Shown here in pieces: positions 1-5,929 of a stretch of 15,039 nucleotides of DNA. The translations under genes were made by a program, and so were the position numbers. Source of the stretch: Thiotrichales bacterium (GTDB taxonomy: Bacteria > Pseudomonadota > Gammaproteobacteria > Francisellales > CACEW01). The stretch lies in contig CANJQG010000045.1 in NCBI GenBank assembly GCA_947476405.1, positions 1 through 15,039 on the forward strand, given 5' to 3'. Every line of letters starts with the position of its first letter. Position 1 is the first letter of the stretch. Under the pieces are notes generated by a model. That model made no database searches. It was not told where the DNA came from and saw nothing but the letters and a program-made list of their open reading frames with translations.

Positions 1-214
1 GAGGGAATGCCCTGCCTGGAAAATCGAAAAATTGTTTATTTTTGATGCAATACAGCTGGAAAATTACCCGCGGACGCCTAACGCCGTCAATACGTTCAGA
101 TTCTGCTGTTTATCTGGCCATTTCTGAAAATAATATTGCAAGAGGCTCACATAGAAGATATATGCTCGCAAGGTACTAATTAATGTCAAAACTAATTGAG
201 CAATATAAAATCAA
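1..214. other. Left edge, no supported gene
   Basis: Two short plus-strand frames are open to the window edge, one ending at 136 and one at 176. Neither has a start codon in the window, and the two overlap in different frames. I recognise no family in either. The frame ending at 176 has a basic C-terminal end (SHRRYMLARY) and could be the tail of a gene lying to the left, possibly part of the same island as the Fic gene. No RNA gene, terminator or repeat was seen here. Confidence 0.3.
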
Positions 215-243
215 TGCACAAGCCAACTAAACACTGCTATAAT
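215..243 (+). promoter_or_regulatory. Promoter of the RhuM-Fic gene
   Basis: A perfect -10 TATAAT at 238-243 is preceded by the extended -10 dinucleotide TG at 235-236. A -35-like TGCACA (4 of 6 matches to TTGACA) lies 17 bases upstream at 215-220. Transcription should start near 250. An AGGAAA ribosome binding site at 270-275 precedes the ATG at 281. The gene therefore appears to be transcribed on its own. Confidence 0.6.
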
Positions 244-280
244 TAAGGCTATGGCTTATTACACCGCATAGGAAAAGAAT

Positions 281-1258
281 ATGATAAACAAATTCAGCTC
301 CACCAGTGAGGCAATTATCTATCAGTCTAGCACGGGTGCAATCGAACTTCAAAAAGATCAATCTTCTGAGACAGTCTGGGCTGCGCAGGATGATATCGCT
401 GATATTTTTGAAGTAGAGCGCTCCGTCATTACTAAGCACATTCGCAACATTTTGAAAGATAAAGAATTAGACGCCAATTCAGTATGTGCAAAAATGGCAC
501 GTACTGCGATAGATGGCAAAACTTATCGGGTGCAGTTCTACAATCTTGATGTTATTTTAGCTGTTGGGTATCGCACGAATTCAACAAAAGCAATTGCTTT
601 TCGGAAATGGGCAACTCAAGTCCTGAAAGATCAAATTGTCAAAGGCTATAGCCTCAACCCGCAGCGCTTAGAAAAAAATTACACCCAGTTTTTAGAAGCT
701 GTTGCACAAGTAAAAAAGCTGCTCCCTCCACATTCTGTCATTGATCATGAGAATATTTTCGAATTGATTACTTTATTTGCTGATACCTGGCTCTCTCTCG
801 ATGCGTACGATAGGGATATGCTGGCCCCCATGGGAGGCACCAAAAAGCAGATAGAGATCACAGCCGATCAACTACAGAGCGCCTTGAAAGAATTAAGGCA
901 AGCTTTGATTGCAAAAGGAGAGGCAACCAAGCTTTTTGGAACGGAACGCAGCAAAGGCAACCTAACGGGCATCGTTGGCAATGTTTTTCAGTCTTTTGGA
1001 GATCAAGAACTTTACCCCAGCATTGAGGAAAAGGCCGCGCATTTGCTTTATTTCATAATCAAAAATCATCCCTTTGTAGATGGCAATAAACGAAGCGGTG
1101 CGTATGCATTTATTTGGTTGCTGAGACAGGCACAAATTTTGGATGTGACGCGCATGAGTCCGTCTGCACTAACAGCGCTCACTCTGCTCATTGCAGAGAG
1201 CAACCCCAGCGACAAAGATAAAATGGTAGGGCTAGTGTGCAAACTGCTTTCGCATTAA
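281..1258 (+). CDS. RhuM-Fic/Doc fusion protein
   Basis: This 325-residue protein joins two known modules. Residues of about 10-130 match the virulence RhuM family (segments such as ELDANSVC, the YNLDVILAVGYR block and FRKWATQVLKDQIVKGY). The C-terminal part, from about 190, is a Fic/Doc domain with the signature HPFVDGNKRS at 263-272: catalytic His263, Asp267, and the GNKR loop that binds nucleotide phosphates. Lys at the position where many AMP-transferring Fic proteins have Gly (HPFxxGNGR) makes it Doc-like, and Doc is a kinase rather than an AMP transferase. The target and the transferred group cannot be read from sequence. No antitoxin gene is adjacent and I see no clear S/TxxxE(G/N) inhibitory motif. 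It lies between the left window edge and a tRNA remnant, with no operon partner, which suggests island cargo. Fold assignment is firm; function as toxin, defence factor or effector is open. Confidence 0.9.
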   Translation: MINKFSSTSEAIIYQSSTGAIELQKDQSSETVWAAQDDIADIFEVERSVITKHIRNILKDKELDANSVCAKMARTAIDGKTYRVQFYNLDVILAVGYRTNSTKAIAFRKWATQVLKDQIVKGYSLNPQRLEKNYTQFLEAVAQVKKLLPPHSVIDHENIFELITLFADTWLSLDAYDRDMLAPMGGTKKQIEITADQLQSALKELRQALIAKGEATKLFGTERSKGNLTGIVGNVFQSFGDQELYPSIEEKAAHLLYFIIKNHPFVDGNKRSGAYAFIWLLRQAQILDVTRMSPSALTALTLLIAESNPSDKDKMVGLVCKLLSH

Positions 1259-1278
1259 CATGTTGCAGTTCAAATCGC

Positions 1279-1320
1279 CATGCTCTACAATGAGTTCAGC
1301 ATGAATATAAACATGCTTTT
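1279..1320 (+). terminator. Weak hairpin after the Fic gene
   Basis: CATGCT (1279-1284), AGCATG (1298-1303) and CATGCT (1312-1317) can form alternative six-base-pair stems. The second stem has an eight-base loop and is followed by TTTT. It sits about 40-60 bases after the Fic stop codon, so it could act as a terminator, but the stem is short and AT-rich. Confidence 0.3.
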
Positions 1321-1388
1321 GGAGCGCTCATGCGTTTTATGGTGGTTTGGTTGTTGTAAGTTTTAAATTATTATTGTCACTTATTTTC

Positions 1389-1406
1389 TGGGACACTGGT
1401 GGGACA
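1389..1406. repeat. TGGGACA direct repeat near att-like end
   Basis: TGGGACA occurs at 1389-1395 and again at 1400-1406, exactly 11 bases apart, about one helical turn. Short phased repeats of this kind near an attachment site are typical binding sites of tyrosine recombinases or excisionases. It lies about 120 bases upstream of the tRNA remnant. The role is inference; the rest of 1321-1480 shows nothing else I can support. Confidence 0.35.
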
Positions 1407-1480
1407 ACGATTTCCATAAATGCCCAATCAAGCACAAAAAGACACCAAAACCCAATCTCCGCCAAGCCTGAAAACACCTA

Positions 1481-1509
1481 TTGTAAATGATGATTGCTTG
1501 TTATATACT
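1481..1509 (+). promoter_or_regulatory. Possible promoter before tRNA remnant
   Basis: TTGTAA (1481-1486) and TATACT (1504-1509) are spaced by 17 bases, a fair sigma-70 match. Initiation near 1516 would run straight into the tRNA half. It may be a leftover tRNA promoter or chance in AT-rich DNA. Confidence 0.3.
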
Positions 1510-1522
1510 CTTGTTGTGGCTC

Positions 1523-1569
1523 GACTCATAATCCTTTGGTCCTTGGTTCAAGTCCAAGTGGGCCCACCA
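1523..1569 (+). pseudogene. 3' half of tRNA-Ile2 (CAT), att-like remnant
   Basis: The sequence fits the 3' part of a tRNA base by base: end of the anticodon 5' stem (GA), loop CTCATAA with anticodon CAT at 1527-1529, 3' stem TCCTT, variable loop TGGTC, T-stem CTTGG/CCAAG around TTCAAGT, acceptor strand TGGGCCC, discriminator A and encoded CCA. The order and the TGGTC...TTCAAGT pattern match E. coli tRNA-Ile2, whose CAT anticodon is converted to lysidine-AT. The 5' half is missing: no D-arm or GGGCCCA acceptor strand precedes it, and pairing with TCCTT fails beyond two base pairs. A tRNA 3' half of about 47 bases is the usual att core of islands integrating into tRNA genes, so this is best read as one end of an island whose other end holds the intact tRNA. 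Confidence 0.75.
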
Positions 1570-1621
1570 GTGTTTTCAAGGCTTCCAGCCTGATTGTAAA
1601 TCTGAAAGCATATCAAAAAGG

Positions 1622-1647
1622 CCCGTGCGGGAGACTCACGGGAGACT
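1622..1647. repeat. Small hairpin with tandem CGGGAGACT
   Basis: CCCGTG (1622-1627) can pair with CACGGG (1637-1642), and CGGGAGACT is repeated at 1628-1636 and 1639-1647, 11 bases apart. There is no T-run after it. No function can be assigned. Confidence 0.3.
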
Positions 1648-1665
1648 GGATTAAGTTATTTATGT

Positions 1666-1717
1666 TTGCCATTGCGGTGAATAAAGCCTATAATCACCGT
1701 AAATAATGCGGTGATTA
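1666..1717 (+). promoter_or_regulatory. Strong promoter with palindromic operator
   Basis: TTGCCA (1666-1671; 5 of 6 to consensus) and a perfect TATAAT (1689-1694) are 17 bases apart. Three half-sites of one motif overlap it: CGGTGA at 1675-1680 in the spacer, TAATCACCG at 1691-1699 over the -10, and CGGTGATTA at 1709-1717 in the leader. The last two form a perfect nine-base inverted repeat with a nine-base centre. A repressor dimer bound there would block the polymerase. It lies directly before the start of a Fic remnant at 1720. Many Fic proteins of this type carry a C-terminal winged helix, so autorepression is an attractive inference. Confidence 0.6.
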
Positions 1718-1719
1718 AT

Positions 1720-1770
1720 ATGTGGATCCACGAACATCATAACTGGCCAAACAAAATTGCCCAGATTTAA
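1720..1770 (+). pseudogene. N-terminal remnant of DUF4172 Fic protein
   Basis: Sixteen codons from ATG read MWIHEHHNWPN and then diverge before a TAA at 1768-1770. The W-I-H-x-H-x-x-W-P sequence is the typical opening of Fic-family proteins with an N-terminal DUF4172 domain (usual continuation PxFxWD). The match stops around 1753-1757, where a different sequence takes over, so the gene was cut by a deletion or insertion. Short, but the motif, its position at the N-terminus and the promoter just upstream agree. Confidence 0.55.
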
Positions 1771-1865
1771 TGTCGATGTGCTGTGGTCAGGGGATTGGTA
1801 TTGATACGGGCTGTGAGACCGCAGCACAATTACTTGAAAAAATCAGATCAGGAATGCGCACATGA
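1758..1865 (+). pseudogene. Unidentified gene tail, coupled to GST start
   Basis: An open frame continues from the break in the Fic remnant to a TGA at 1863-1865, which overlaps the next ATG as ATGA. Such tight coupling implies that this was the 3' end of a real gene in an operon with the glutathione S-transferase. The roughly 35 residues include CCGQGIGIDTGC and end in a helix-like EKIRSGMRT. There is a faint resemblance to the tail of small [2Fe-2S] proteins or acyl-CoA enzymes, too weak to name. An internal ATG at 1770 exists but is probably not a true start. Confidence 0.3.
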
Positions 1866-1981
1866 TTACTTTATATCACGACCCCAGATCATACTCTTGT
1901 CAAAAAGTACAAGTTTATTTAGCCGAAAAAGGAATCAAGTGGAAAAGCCATCCTATTGATCTGCTCAAGCAATCTCAATGA
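1862..1981 (+). pseudogene. Truncated glutathione S-transferase (N-terminus)
   Basis: Thirty-nine codons encode the start of the thioredoxin-like GST N-terminal domain: MITLYHDPRS (strand 1 with the loop that positions glutathione), SCQKVQVYLAEKG (helix 1) and WKSHPIDL (strand 2). Intact enzymes have about 200 residues. The frame ends in a TGA at 1979-1981 exactly where an IS3-family transposase tail begins, so the remaining four-fifths has been lost. It is almost certainly non-functional. Confidence 0.7.
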
Positions 1982-2129
1982 ATACAGAACCATTGCTGAA
2001 CTTAAAGCTGGCATTTTGAACTACATTCAATTTTACAATTACAAGCGGTTTCATCAAACACTAAACTATCAAAAACCAATGGAGGTCTATCATCAAAGTA
2101 TTGCTGAGCAATTTAAAGTTGCTGCATAA
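1980..2129 (+). mobile_element. IS3-family transposase C-terminal remnant
   Basis: Forty-nine codons to a TAA at 2127-2129 encode the end of an IS3-family OrfB integrase-core domain: EYRTIAELKAGI, then IQFYNYKRFHQTLNYQKP and MEVYHQS. The YN-x-x-R-x-H-Q-x-L-x-Y-x-x-P block is the family's hallmark near the C-terminus. No start codon, DDE residues or left end are present. The right end of the element probably lies within 2130-2180, but I could not fix an inverted repeat or a target-site duplication. The fragment interrupts the GST gene. Confidence 0.7.
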
Positions 2130-2197
2130 AAACGGGAATTAGAGAGCCTAAAAAACTGTCTTGATTCTTAGTGGCATTATACTGGGAATATAGGAAG

Positions 2198-2235
2198 CTG
2201 TCAGACGATTGGGAGCAATCGCCCTCGATCGACAG
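2198..2235. other. Two-level stem-loop upstream of zipA
   Basis: An outer CTGTC (2198-2202) pairs with GACAG (2231-2235) and encloses a perfect inner hairpin CGATTG-GGAG-CAATCG (2206-2221). Flanking GGA and TCC can extend the outer stem with a mismatch. There is no T-run, so it is not an ordinary terminator. It could be an RNA element, a protein site or the residue of an IS end. Confidence 0.35.
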
Positions 2236-2243
2236 ACTCCTAG

Positions 2244-2273
2244 TTGCAAGTTCATAGGAAAAAATGCTTAAAT
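2244..2273 (+). promoter_or_regulatory. Possible zipA promoter
   Basis: TTGCAA (2244-2249), an 18-base spacer and TTAAAT (2268-2273) preceded by TG at 2265-2266 give an extended -10 promoter of moderate quality. Initiation near 2280 leaves a 25-base leader before the ATG at 2305. Confidence 0.35.
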
Positions 2274-2304
2274 AAGAGCATGTCCACTTCAATGAATATT
2301 TGTA

Positions 2305-3210
2305 ATGTCAGATTACTATGATCAACTCAGCCACTTCAAAGATCAGGTGGTGTATCTATTCCAAAATCCCAGCTATGTCAAATCAGAACTAGCAAATGAC
2401 CATCAATTGCTTGTTGAAGTGATCGGCGTTGTACTGCTGACCTGCCTACTGCTTCTTGCACTCTTTAAACCAGCGACGCCTACTGCGCTTTCTGATTCAG
2501 AATCTAAAGAATCAGCGCCACCCTCCCCCTTAACCCCTAAAAAAATGCAGCCCTCTGCTGAGCCTCAAGCTTGGATCAAACGGGAGCGCCCCTCCATCCA
2601 TGAGTTATCTCAGGAAGAAGAACAAGCCCTGAATCAAGCCATGGCCCTTGCCGGAAAACAAGCTTTGGCAGAGGCCACAGGCACGCCTCATCAGGCCGAA
2701 TTTTTTCAAACGAATGAACCTGCAGAAGCGGCAAAAAAAATGTTTGCGCGGCAAAAAAAAGAAGCGAAAAATACAACAGAAGCTCAGCCTCCATCTAAAT
2801 TAGAATTTATTATTCTTTATTTTATGGCTCCCAGATCCCTTTCTTTTAAAAATGAAACCTTCTTTCAATTGCTCCGTGAGTTAGGCCTCTCCCTGAATGA
2901 TCAGCGCGTCTTCGAGTATCAAGAGGGCCCAGAAGTGCAATTTTATGTGAGCTCCGCCTTAAAGCCAGGACATTTTGATCTCCAAACCCTTAATGCAAGC
3001 GTTCCCGGCCTTAGTTTTGTACTGGACCTTAAAAATCTTCAGAATGCTCAATCTGCATTTAATCGCATGTTGGAAATTATTCATACTTTATCTCAAAATT
3101 TAAAAGGGGATATCCTGGATGAATCTCGTCAACGCTTGACCCAAACCAGCGTCAGCACGTATATGGCACGCATTAAAGCCTTTACACACCTTCAACAGAG
3201 CCCCCCATGA
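2305..3210 (+). CDS. zipA: Cell division protein ZipA
   Basis: ZipA anchors FtsZ filaments to the inner membrane early in division. The 301 residues show the family layout: one transmembrane helix (about 36-54), a charged Pro/Gln/Glu-rich linker (55-160), and a C-terminal FtsZ-binding domain (about 165-295). The last includes LRELGLSLNDQRVFEYQEG, SALKPGHFDL, PGLSFVLDL, AFNRMLEIIHTLSQNLKGDILDE and LTQTSVSTYMARI, all recognisable against ZipA_C. About 35 residues precede the helix, whereas most ZipA proteins begin almost at it; a GTG at 2419 near the helix is another possible start, and no good Shine-Dalgarno precedes 2305. The stop overlaps the next ATG (ATGA), so the sugar porter is translationally coupled. 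The usual gammaproteobacterial downstream neighbour, ligA, is absent. Confidence 0.9.
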   Translation: MSDYYDQLSHFKDQVVYLFQNPSYVKSELANDHQLLVEVIGVVLLTCLLLLALFKPATPTALSDSESKESAPPSPLTPKKMQPSAEPQAWIKRERPSIHELSQEEEQALNQAMALAGKQALAEATGTPHQAEFFQTNEPAEAAKKMFARQKKEAKNTTEAQPPSKLEFIILYFMAPRSLSFKNETFFQLLRELGLSLNDQRVFEYQEGPEVQFYVSSALKPGHFDLQTLNASVPGLSFVLDLKNLQNAQSAFNRMLEIIHTLSQNLKGDILDESRQRLTQTSVSTYMARIKAFTHLQQSPP

Positions 3211-4547
3211 GTCTCATTTTTTGGATCATTACCTGCGCAAGCATCGGTGGATTTCTCTATGGATATGACTTGGGGGTCTTCCCAGGATCCATTTACTCCA
3301 TTCAAAAAGAGATTGACCTGACGGTGAATCAAATTGATATTTCAGGAGGCGCTGTATTTATGGGAGGCTTAATTGGCACCCTGATTACAGGCTACCTCTC
3401 TGATCGATTTGGCCGACGCATCATGATTAGCGTCGGAAGCATTTTATTTATTACAGGCGTCCTCCTCACGCTCGCAATTGCTTCTTTTTATGAATTCCTT
3501 TTCTCTCGGATCGTCCTGGGCATTGCAATTGGCGTGATTACCGTCGCAATCCCGTCTTATCTTTCTGAAATTTCACCTACGCGAATTCGTGGCCGCAGCG
3601 TGGTGGTTTTTCAAATTTTTTTAACCATTGGAATTTTGCTGGCTTATATTGTTGACTCTATTCTTGCTCCGAGTGGACACTGGCAGGAAATGTATCTGAT
3701 TATTCTTATCCCTGCAACACTCTTATTTCTTTCAATCTTTTTTTTACCAGAGTCCCCTCGTTGGCTGATGACCCAAAATAGGGAAGAAGAAGCCCTTAAA
3801 ATTCTCAACATGACACGCCCTAAAGAAGAAGCCGCCTCTGACTTAATCGCAATGAAATCCGCTCATAAACAAGATCAACGAAGTCGCTGGAGAGACCTCT
3901 TTAATCGTCGCGTTGCACTGCCGCTCACCATCGTGCTCGTGGTTGCAGTTTTAAATCAGCTCACTGCCATTAATTCTATCCTGATTTATGCCCCTGCTGT
4001 TTTTAATGCCGCAGGCATAAAAGGCACGCAAAATGCAATTGATGCTTCTATTTTCATTGGCCTCATCAATTTTATTGCCACTATTTTGGCCGCCTGCTTT
4101 GCGGATAAGTTAAGCCGACGCCTCTTGATGATGTTGGGCACAGGCGGCGTGACCCTCTCTTATCTTTTCCTGGCGCTGGTCAGCCATTTTTCGGCATCAC
4201 CGACGGCCTCATTGATTGGGATTCTTTGTTTTATCTTCTGTTTTGCAGTGGGTCCTGGTGCGCTTGTTTGGCTCATTTTAACCGAGTTATTACCTACTGG
4301 CGTGCGAGGCAAAGGCCTCTCCATTGCTTTATTTGCCAACTCCATGACCTCATGGGCTGTGGCCAGCGTCTTTTTCCATGTCAATAATATGCTCGGAATG
4401 ACCCACACCTACCTCCTTTTAGCTTTTTTCACCCTCTGTTACTTTATAATATCCTGGAGATTAATTCCAGAAACGACTCACCACTCTTTAGAAGAAATTC
4501 AAAAGGCTTTTTCAACAAGGAAACAAAAACATGTCCGCTCTATTTGA
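3207..4547 (+). CDS. MFS sugar:proton symporter
   Basis: This 446-residue protein belongs to the sugar porter family of the major facilitator superfamily, with twelve predicted membrane helices. Family marks in order: GYDLGVFPGSI in helix 1 (19-29), DRFGRR in loop 2-3 (66-71), SEISPTRIRGR after helix 4 (120-130), PESPRWLM after helix 6 (181-188), QLTAINSILIYAPAVF in helix 7 (251-266), the DKLSRR repeat in loop 8-9, and PETTHHSLEEI at the end (from 421). In XylE/GalP homologues the helix 7 Gln and Asn bind the hexose or pentose; here Q251 and N256 are kept while the first Gln of the QQ pair is Asn250. It probably imports a monosaccharide with protons, specificity unknown. It overlaps zipA by four bases and the SDR gene by 17, so all three are likely co-transcribed. 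An unusual companion for zipA. Confidence 0.88.
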   Translation: MSLIFWIITCASIGGFLYGYDLGVFPGSIYSIQKEIDLTVNQIDISGGAVFMGGLIGTLITGYLSDRFGRRIMISVGSILFITGVLLTLAIASFYEFLFSRIVLGIAIGVITVAIPSYLSEISPTRIRGRSVVVFQIFLTIGILLAYIVDSILAPSGHWQEMYLIILIPATLLFLSIFFLPESPRWLMTQNREEEALKILNMTRPKEEAASDLIAMKSAHKQDQRSRWRDLFNRRVALPLTIVLVVAVLNQLTAINSILIYAPAVFNAAGIKGTQNAIDASIFIGLINFIATILAACFADKLSRRLLMMLGTGGVTLSYLFLALVSHFSASPTASLIGILCFIFCFAVGPGALVWLILTELLPTGVRGKGLSIALFANSMTSWAVASVFFHVNNMLGMTHTYLLLAFFTLCYFIISWRLIPETTHHSLEEIQKAFSTRKQKHVRSI

Positions 4548-5328
4548 AGGAAAACTCGTTTTAATTACGGGAGCAGCACAAGGCATCGGCCGCGCTATTC
4601 TAGACTATTTTATACGCCACCAGGCAGAAATTATTATTGTAGATATTGATCAAAATGCATTGCAAACATTAGATATTACACTTAAAATAACTAATGTAAA
4701 ATATCAAATTATTCACTGTGATGTCACTGACGAAAAACAAGTCAATGCACAATTTGGCGCGGCACAAGCACACCTAGGCAAAACCGTGGATATCTTGATC
4801 AATGTGGCAGGGGGCGGTTATTGTGAAAGACTTCAAGACAGTACAGCAACCACTTTCAGACAAGAAATCGAACTCAATCTTATTTCAGCCTATCATTGCG
4901 TTGAGGCTTTACGCGCTGGATTTATCAAAAAAAATAAAGGGGTCATTATCAATATTGGCAGTGTAAACGGCATGACTACCTTAGGCTACCCGTGTTATAG
5001 CGCCGCAAAGGCCGGCTTAGAGAGTTACACCAAAGCATTGGCAGTCGAATTTGGAAAATATGGCATTCGAGCAAATATCGTCTGCCCAGGCAGTGTCAAA
5101 ACTCGCCTCTGGGAAGACCGGGCTGCGCGCAATCCAGATATATTTGAAGACATCAAAAAATGGTACCCTCTCGGTGATATTACACAACCTGAAGATATTG
5201 CAGAAGCCGTTGGTTTTCTAGCTTCTGATGCCGCTAGAATGATTACAGGCATTGCTTTACCCGTAGATGGAGGACTTCTGGCGGGATCCCCGACTCTAGT
5301 TGAGTCTTTTACTAACGGGAAGTTATAG
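4531..5328 (+). CDS. SDR family oxidoreductase
   Basis: A classical short-chain dehydrogenase/reductase of 265 residues. The dinucleotide motif TGAAQGIG is at 13-20, the structural NVAG motif follows DILI near residue 90, and the catalytic residues are Ser144, Tyr156 and Lys160 (YSAAK). The C-terminal ITGIALPVDGG is typical. An Asp at the end of the second strand (IVDID) favours NAD(H) over NADP(H). The closest general types are 3-oxoacyl-ACP reductases, glucose 1-dehydrogenases and other polyol dehydrogenases; the sequence alone does not decide. Its start lies within the end of the sugar porter gene (AGGAAA ribosome binding site upstream), so an oxidoreductase acting on an imported sugar or polyol is a reasonable inference. 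The nusB promoter lies in its last codons. Confidence 0.88.
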   Translation: MSALFEGKLVLITGAAQGIGRAILDYFIRHQAEIIIVDIDQNALQTLDITLKITNVKYQIIHCDVTDEKQVNAQFGAAQAHLGKTVDILINVAGGGYCERLQDSTATTFRQEIELNLISAYHCVEALRAGFIKKNKGVIINIGSVNGMTTLGYPCYSAAKAGLESYTKALAVEFGKYGIRANIVCPGSVKTRLWEDRAARNPDIFEDIKKWYPLGDITQPEDIAEAVGFLASDAARMITGIALPVDGGLLAGSPTLVESFTNGKL

Positions 5329-5336
5329 CGTATAAT
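5308..5336 (+). promoter_or_regulatory. nusB promoter inside SDR 3' end
   Basis: TTTACT (5308-5313), a 17-base spacer and a perfect TATAAT (5331-5336). The -35 lies in the SDR coding region and the -10 follows its stop codon. Initiation near 5343 gives a leader of about 30 bases before nusB, so nusB and the small gene after it can be expressed independently of zipA. Confidence 0.55.
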
Positions 5337-5372
5337 AGCGCCCACCTGAGTTTAACACGATCGAATCCTATT

Positions 5373-5810
5373 ATGATGTCTAAAAAATCGCGCCATAAAG
5401 CGAGAACCTTCGCTATTCAATCGCTCTATCAATGGCATTTTAATCCCAGCCCAGCATCCGAGCTGATTGCCGAGTTTCAAGCCCGAAATGATTATCATAC
5501 CTATGTAGATTGGGCCCTCTTTGCTGAATTGATTCAAGCCTTTATAATGAATCAAACCGTCATTGATGAGGCCATTATCGACAGAGCAGCCCGCCCCTTG
5601 AAAGAAATTAATCCGATGGAGCTCGCCATTTTACGCACAGCCTCCACAGAGCTCAAACAACGTTTTGATGTCCCCTACCAAGTGGTCTTATCAGAATATG
5701 TTGATCTTACGCAAGAGTTTGGCGCGGAAACCGGCCATCAGTTTATCAATGCGGTTTTAGATCGCCTTAGCAAGCAATACCGCCCACTTGAACAGGACGC
5801 CAAATCATGA
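5373..5810 (+). CDS. nusB: Transcription antitermination factor NusB
   Basis: NusB binds boxA RNA with NusE (ribosomal protein S10) and promotes antitermination on rRNA operons. The 145 residues match the family length and pattern: basic start SRHKARTFAIQSLYQW (conserved first helix, RNA contact), then INPMELAILRTASTELKQRFDVPYQV, LSEYVDL, AKKFG-like TQEFGAETG and HQFINAVLDRL, which correspond to the hallmark blocks LxxVExAILR, PYxVVINE and FVNGVLD. Two ATGs in a row (5373, 5376) make the exact start uncertain; no strong Shine-Dalgarno is visible. The usual ribH (lumazine synthase) neighbour is absent. The stop overlaps the ATG of a 40-residue membrane protein. Confidence 0.93.
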   Translation: MMSKKSRHKARTFAIQSLYQWHFNPSPASELIAEFQARNDYHTYVDWALFAELIQAFIMNQTVIDEAIIDRAARPLKEINPMELAILRTASTELKQRFDVPYQVVLSEYVDLTQEFGAETGHQFINAVLDRLSKQYRPLEQDAKS

Positions 5811-5929
5811 CCGAAGAAACCCCACAAAGCAAACGAAAACGCCCCAAAATGACTTTGCTGCAAATTTTCAGCTCCGTCATCCTCATTGGCGTCATTTTAA
5901 TTGTGGGACATACCCAGCATTGGCTTTAA
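5807..5929 (+). CDS. Small single-helix membrane protein
   Basis: A 40-residue frame starts at the ATG that overlaps the nusB stop (ATGA) and ends in TAA at 5927-5929. Its N-terminus is polar and basic (about residues 1-14, QSKRKRPK), followed by one hydrophobic helix of about 17-33 (LLQIFSSVILIGVILIVG). By the positive-inside rule the N-terminus should be cytoplasmic. No family is recognised; there is only a faint likeness to small DUF2970-type proteins. The ATGA coupling and composition support a real gene. Its last bases overlap the end of sucA on the other strand, both stops being read from TTAA at 5926-5929. Confidence 0.6.
   Translation: MTEETPQSKRKRPKMTLLQIFSSVILIGVILIVGHTQHWL

Noticed and set aside
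1579..1591. AGGCT-TCC-AGCCT hairpin just after the tRNA remnant as its terminator
   Set aside because: A five-base-pair stem with a three-base loop and no T-run; may be chance.
1494..1706. 70-residue plus-strand open frame across the tRNA remnant
   Set aside because: It reads straight through the tRNA 3' half and the repeat-rich DNA after it, has no ribosome binding site or recognisable protein pattern, and the tRNA explains the sequence better.
5025..5345. 106-residue minus-strand open frame antisense to the SDR gene
   Set aside because: It is opposite the conserved SDR active-site region and the nusB promoter, with no family match.
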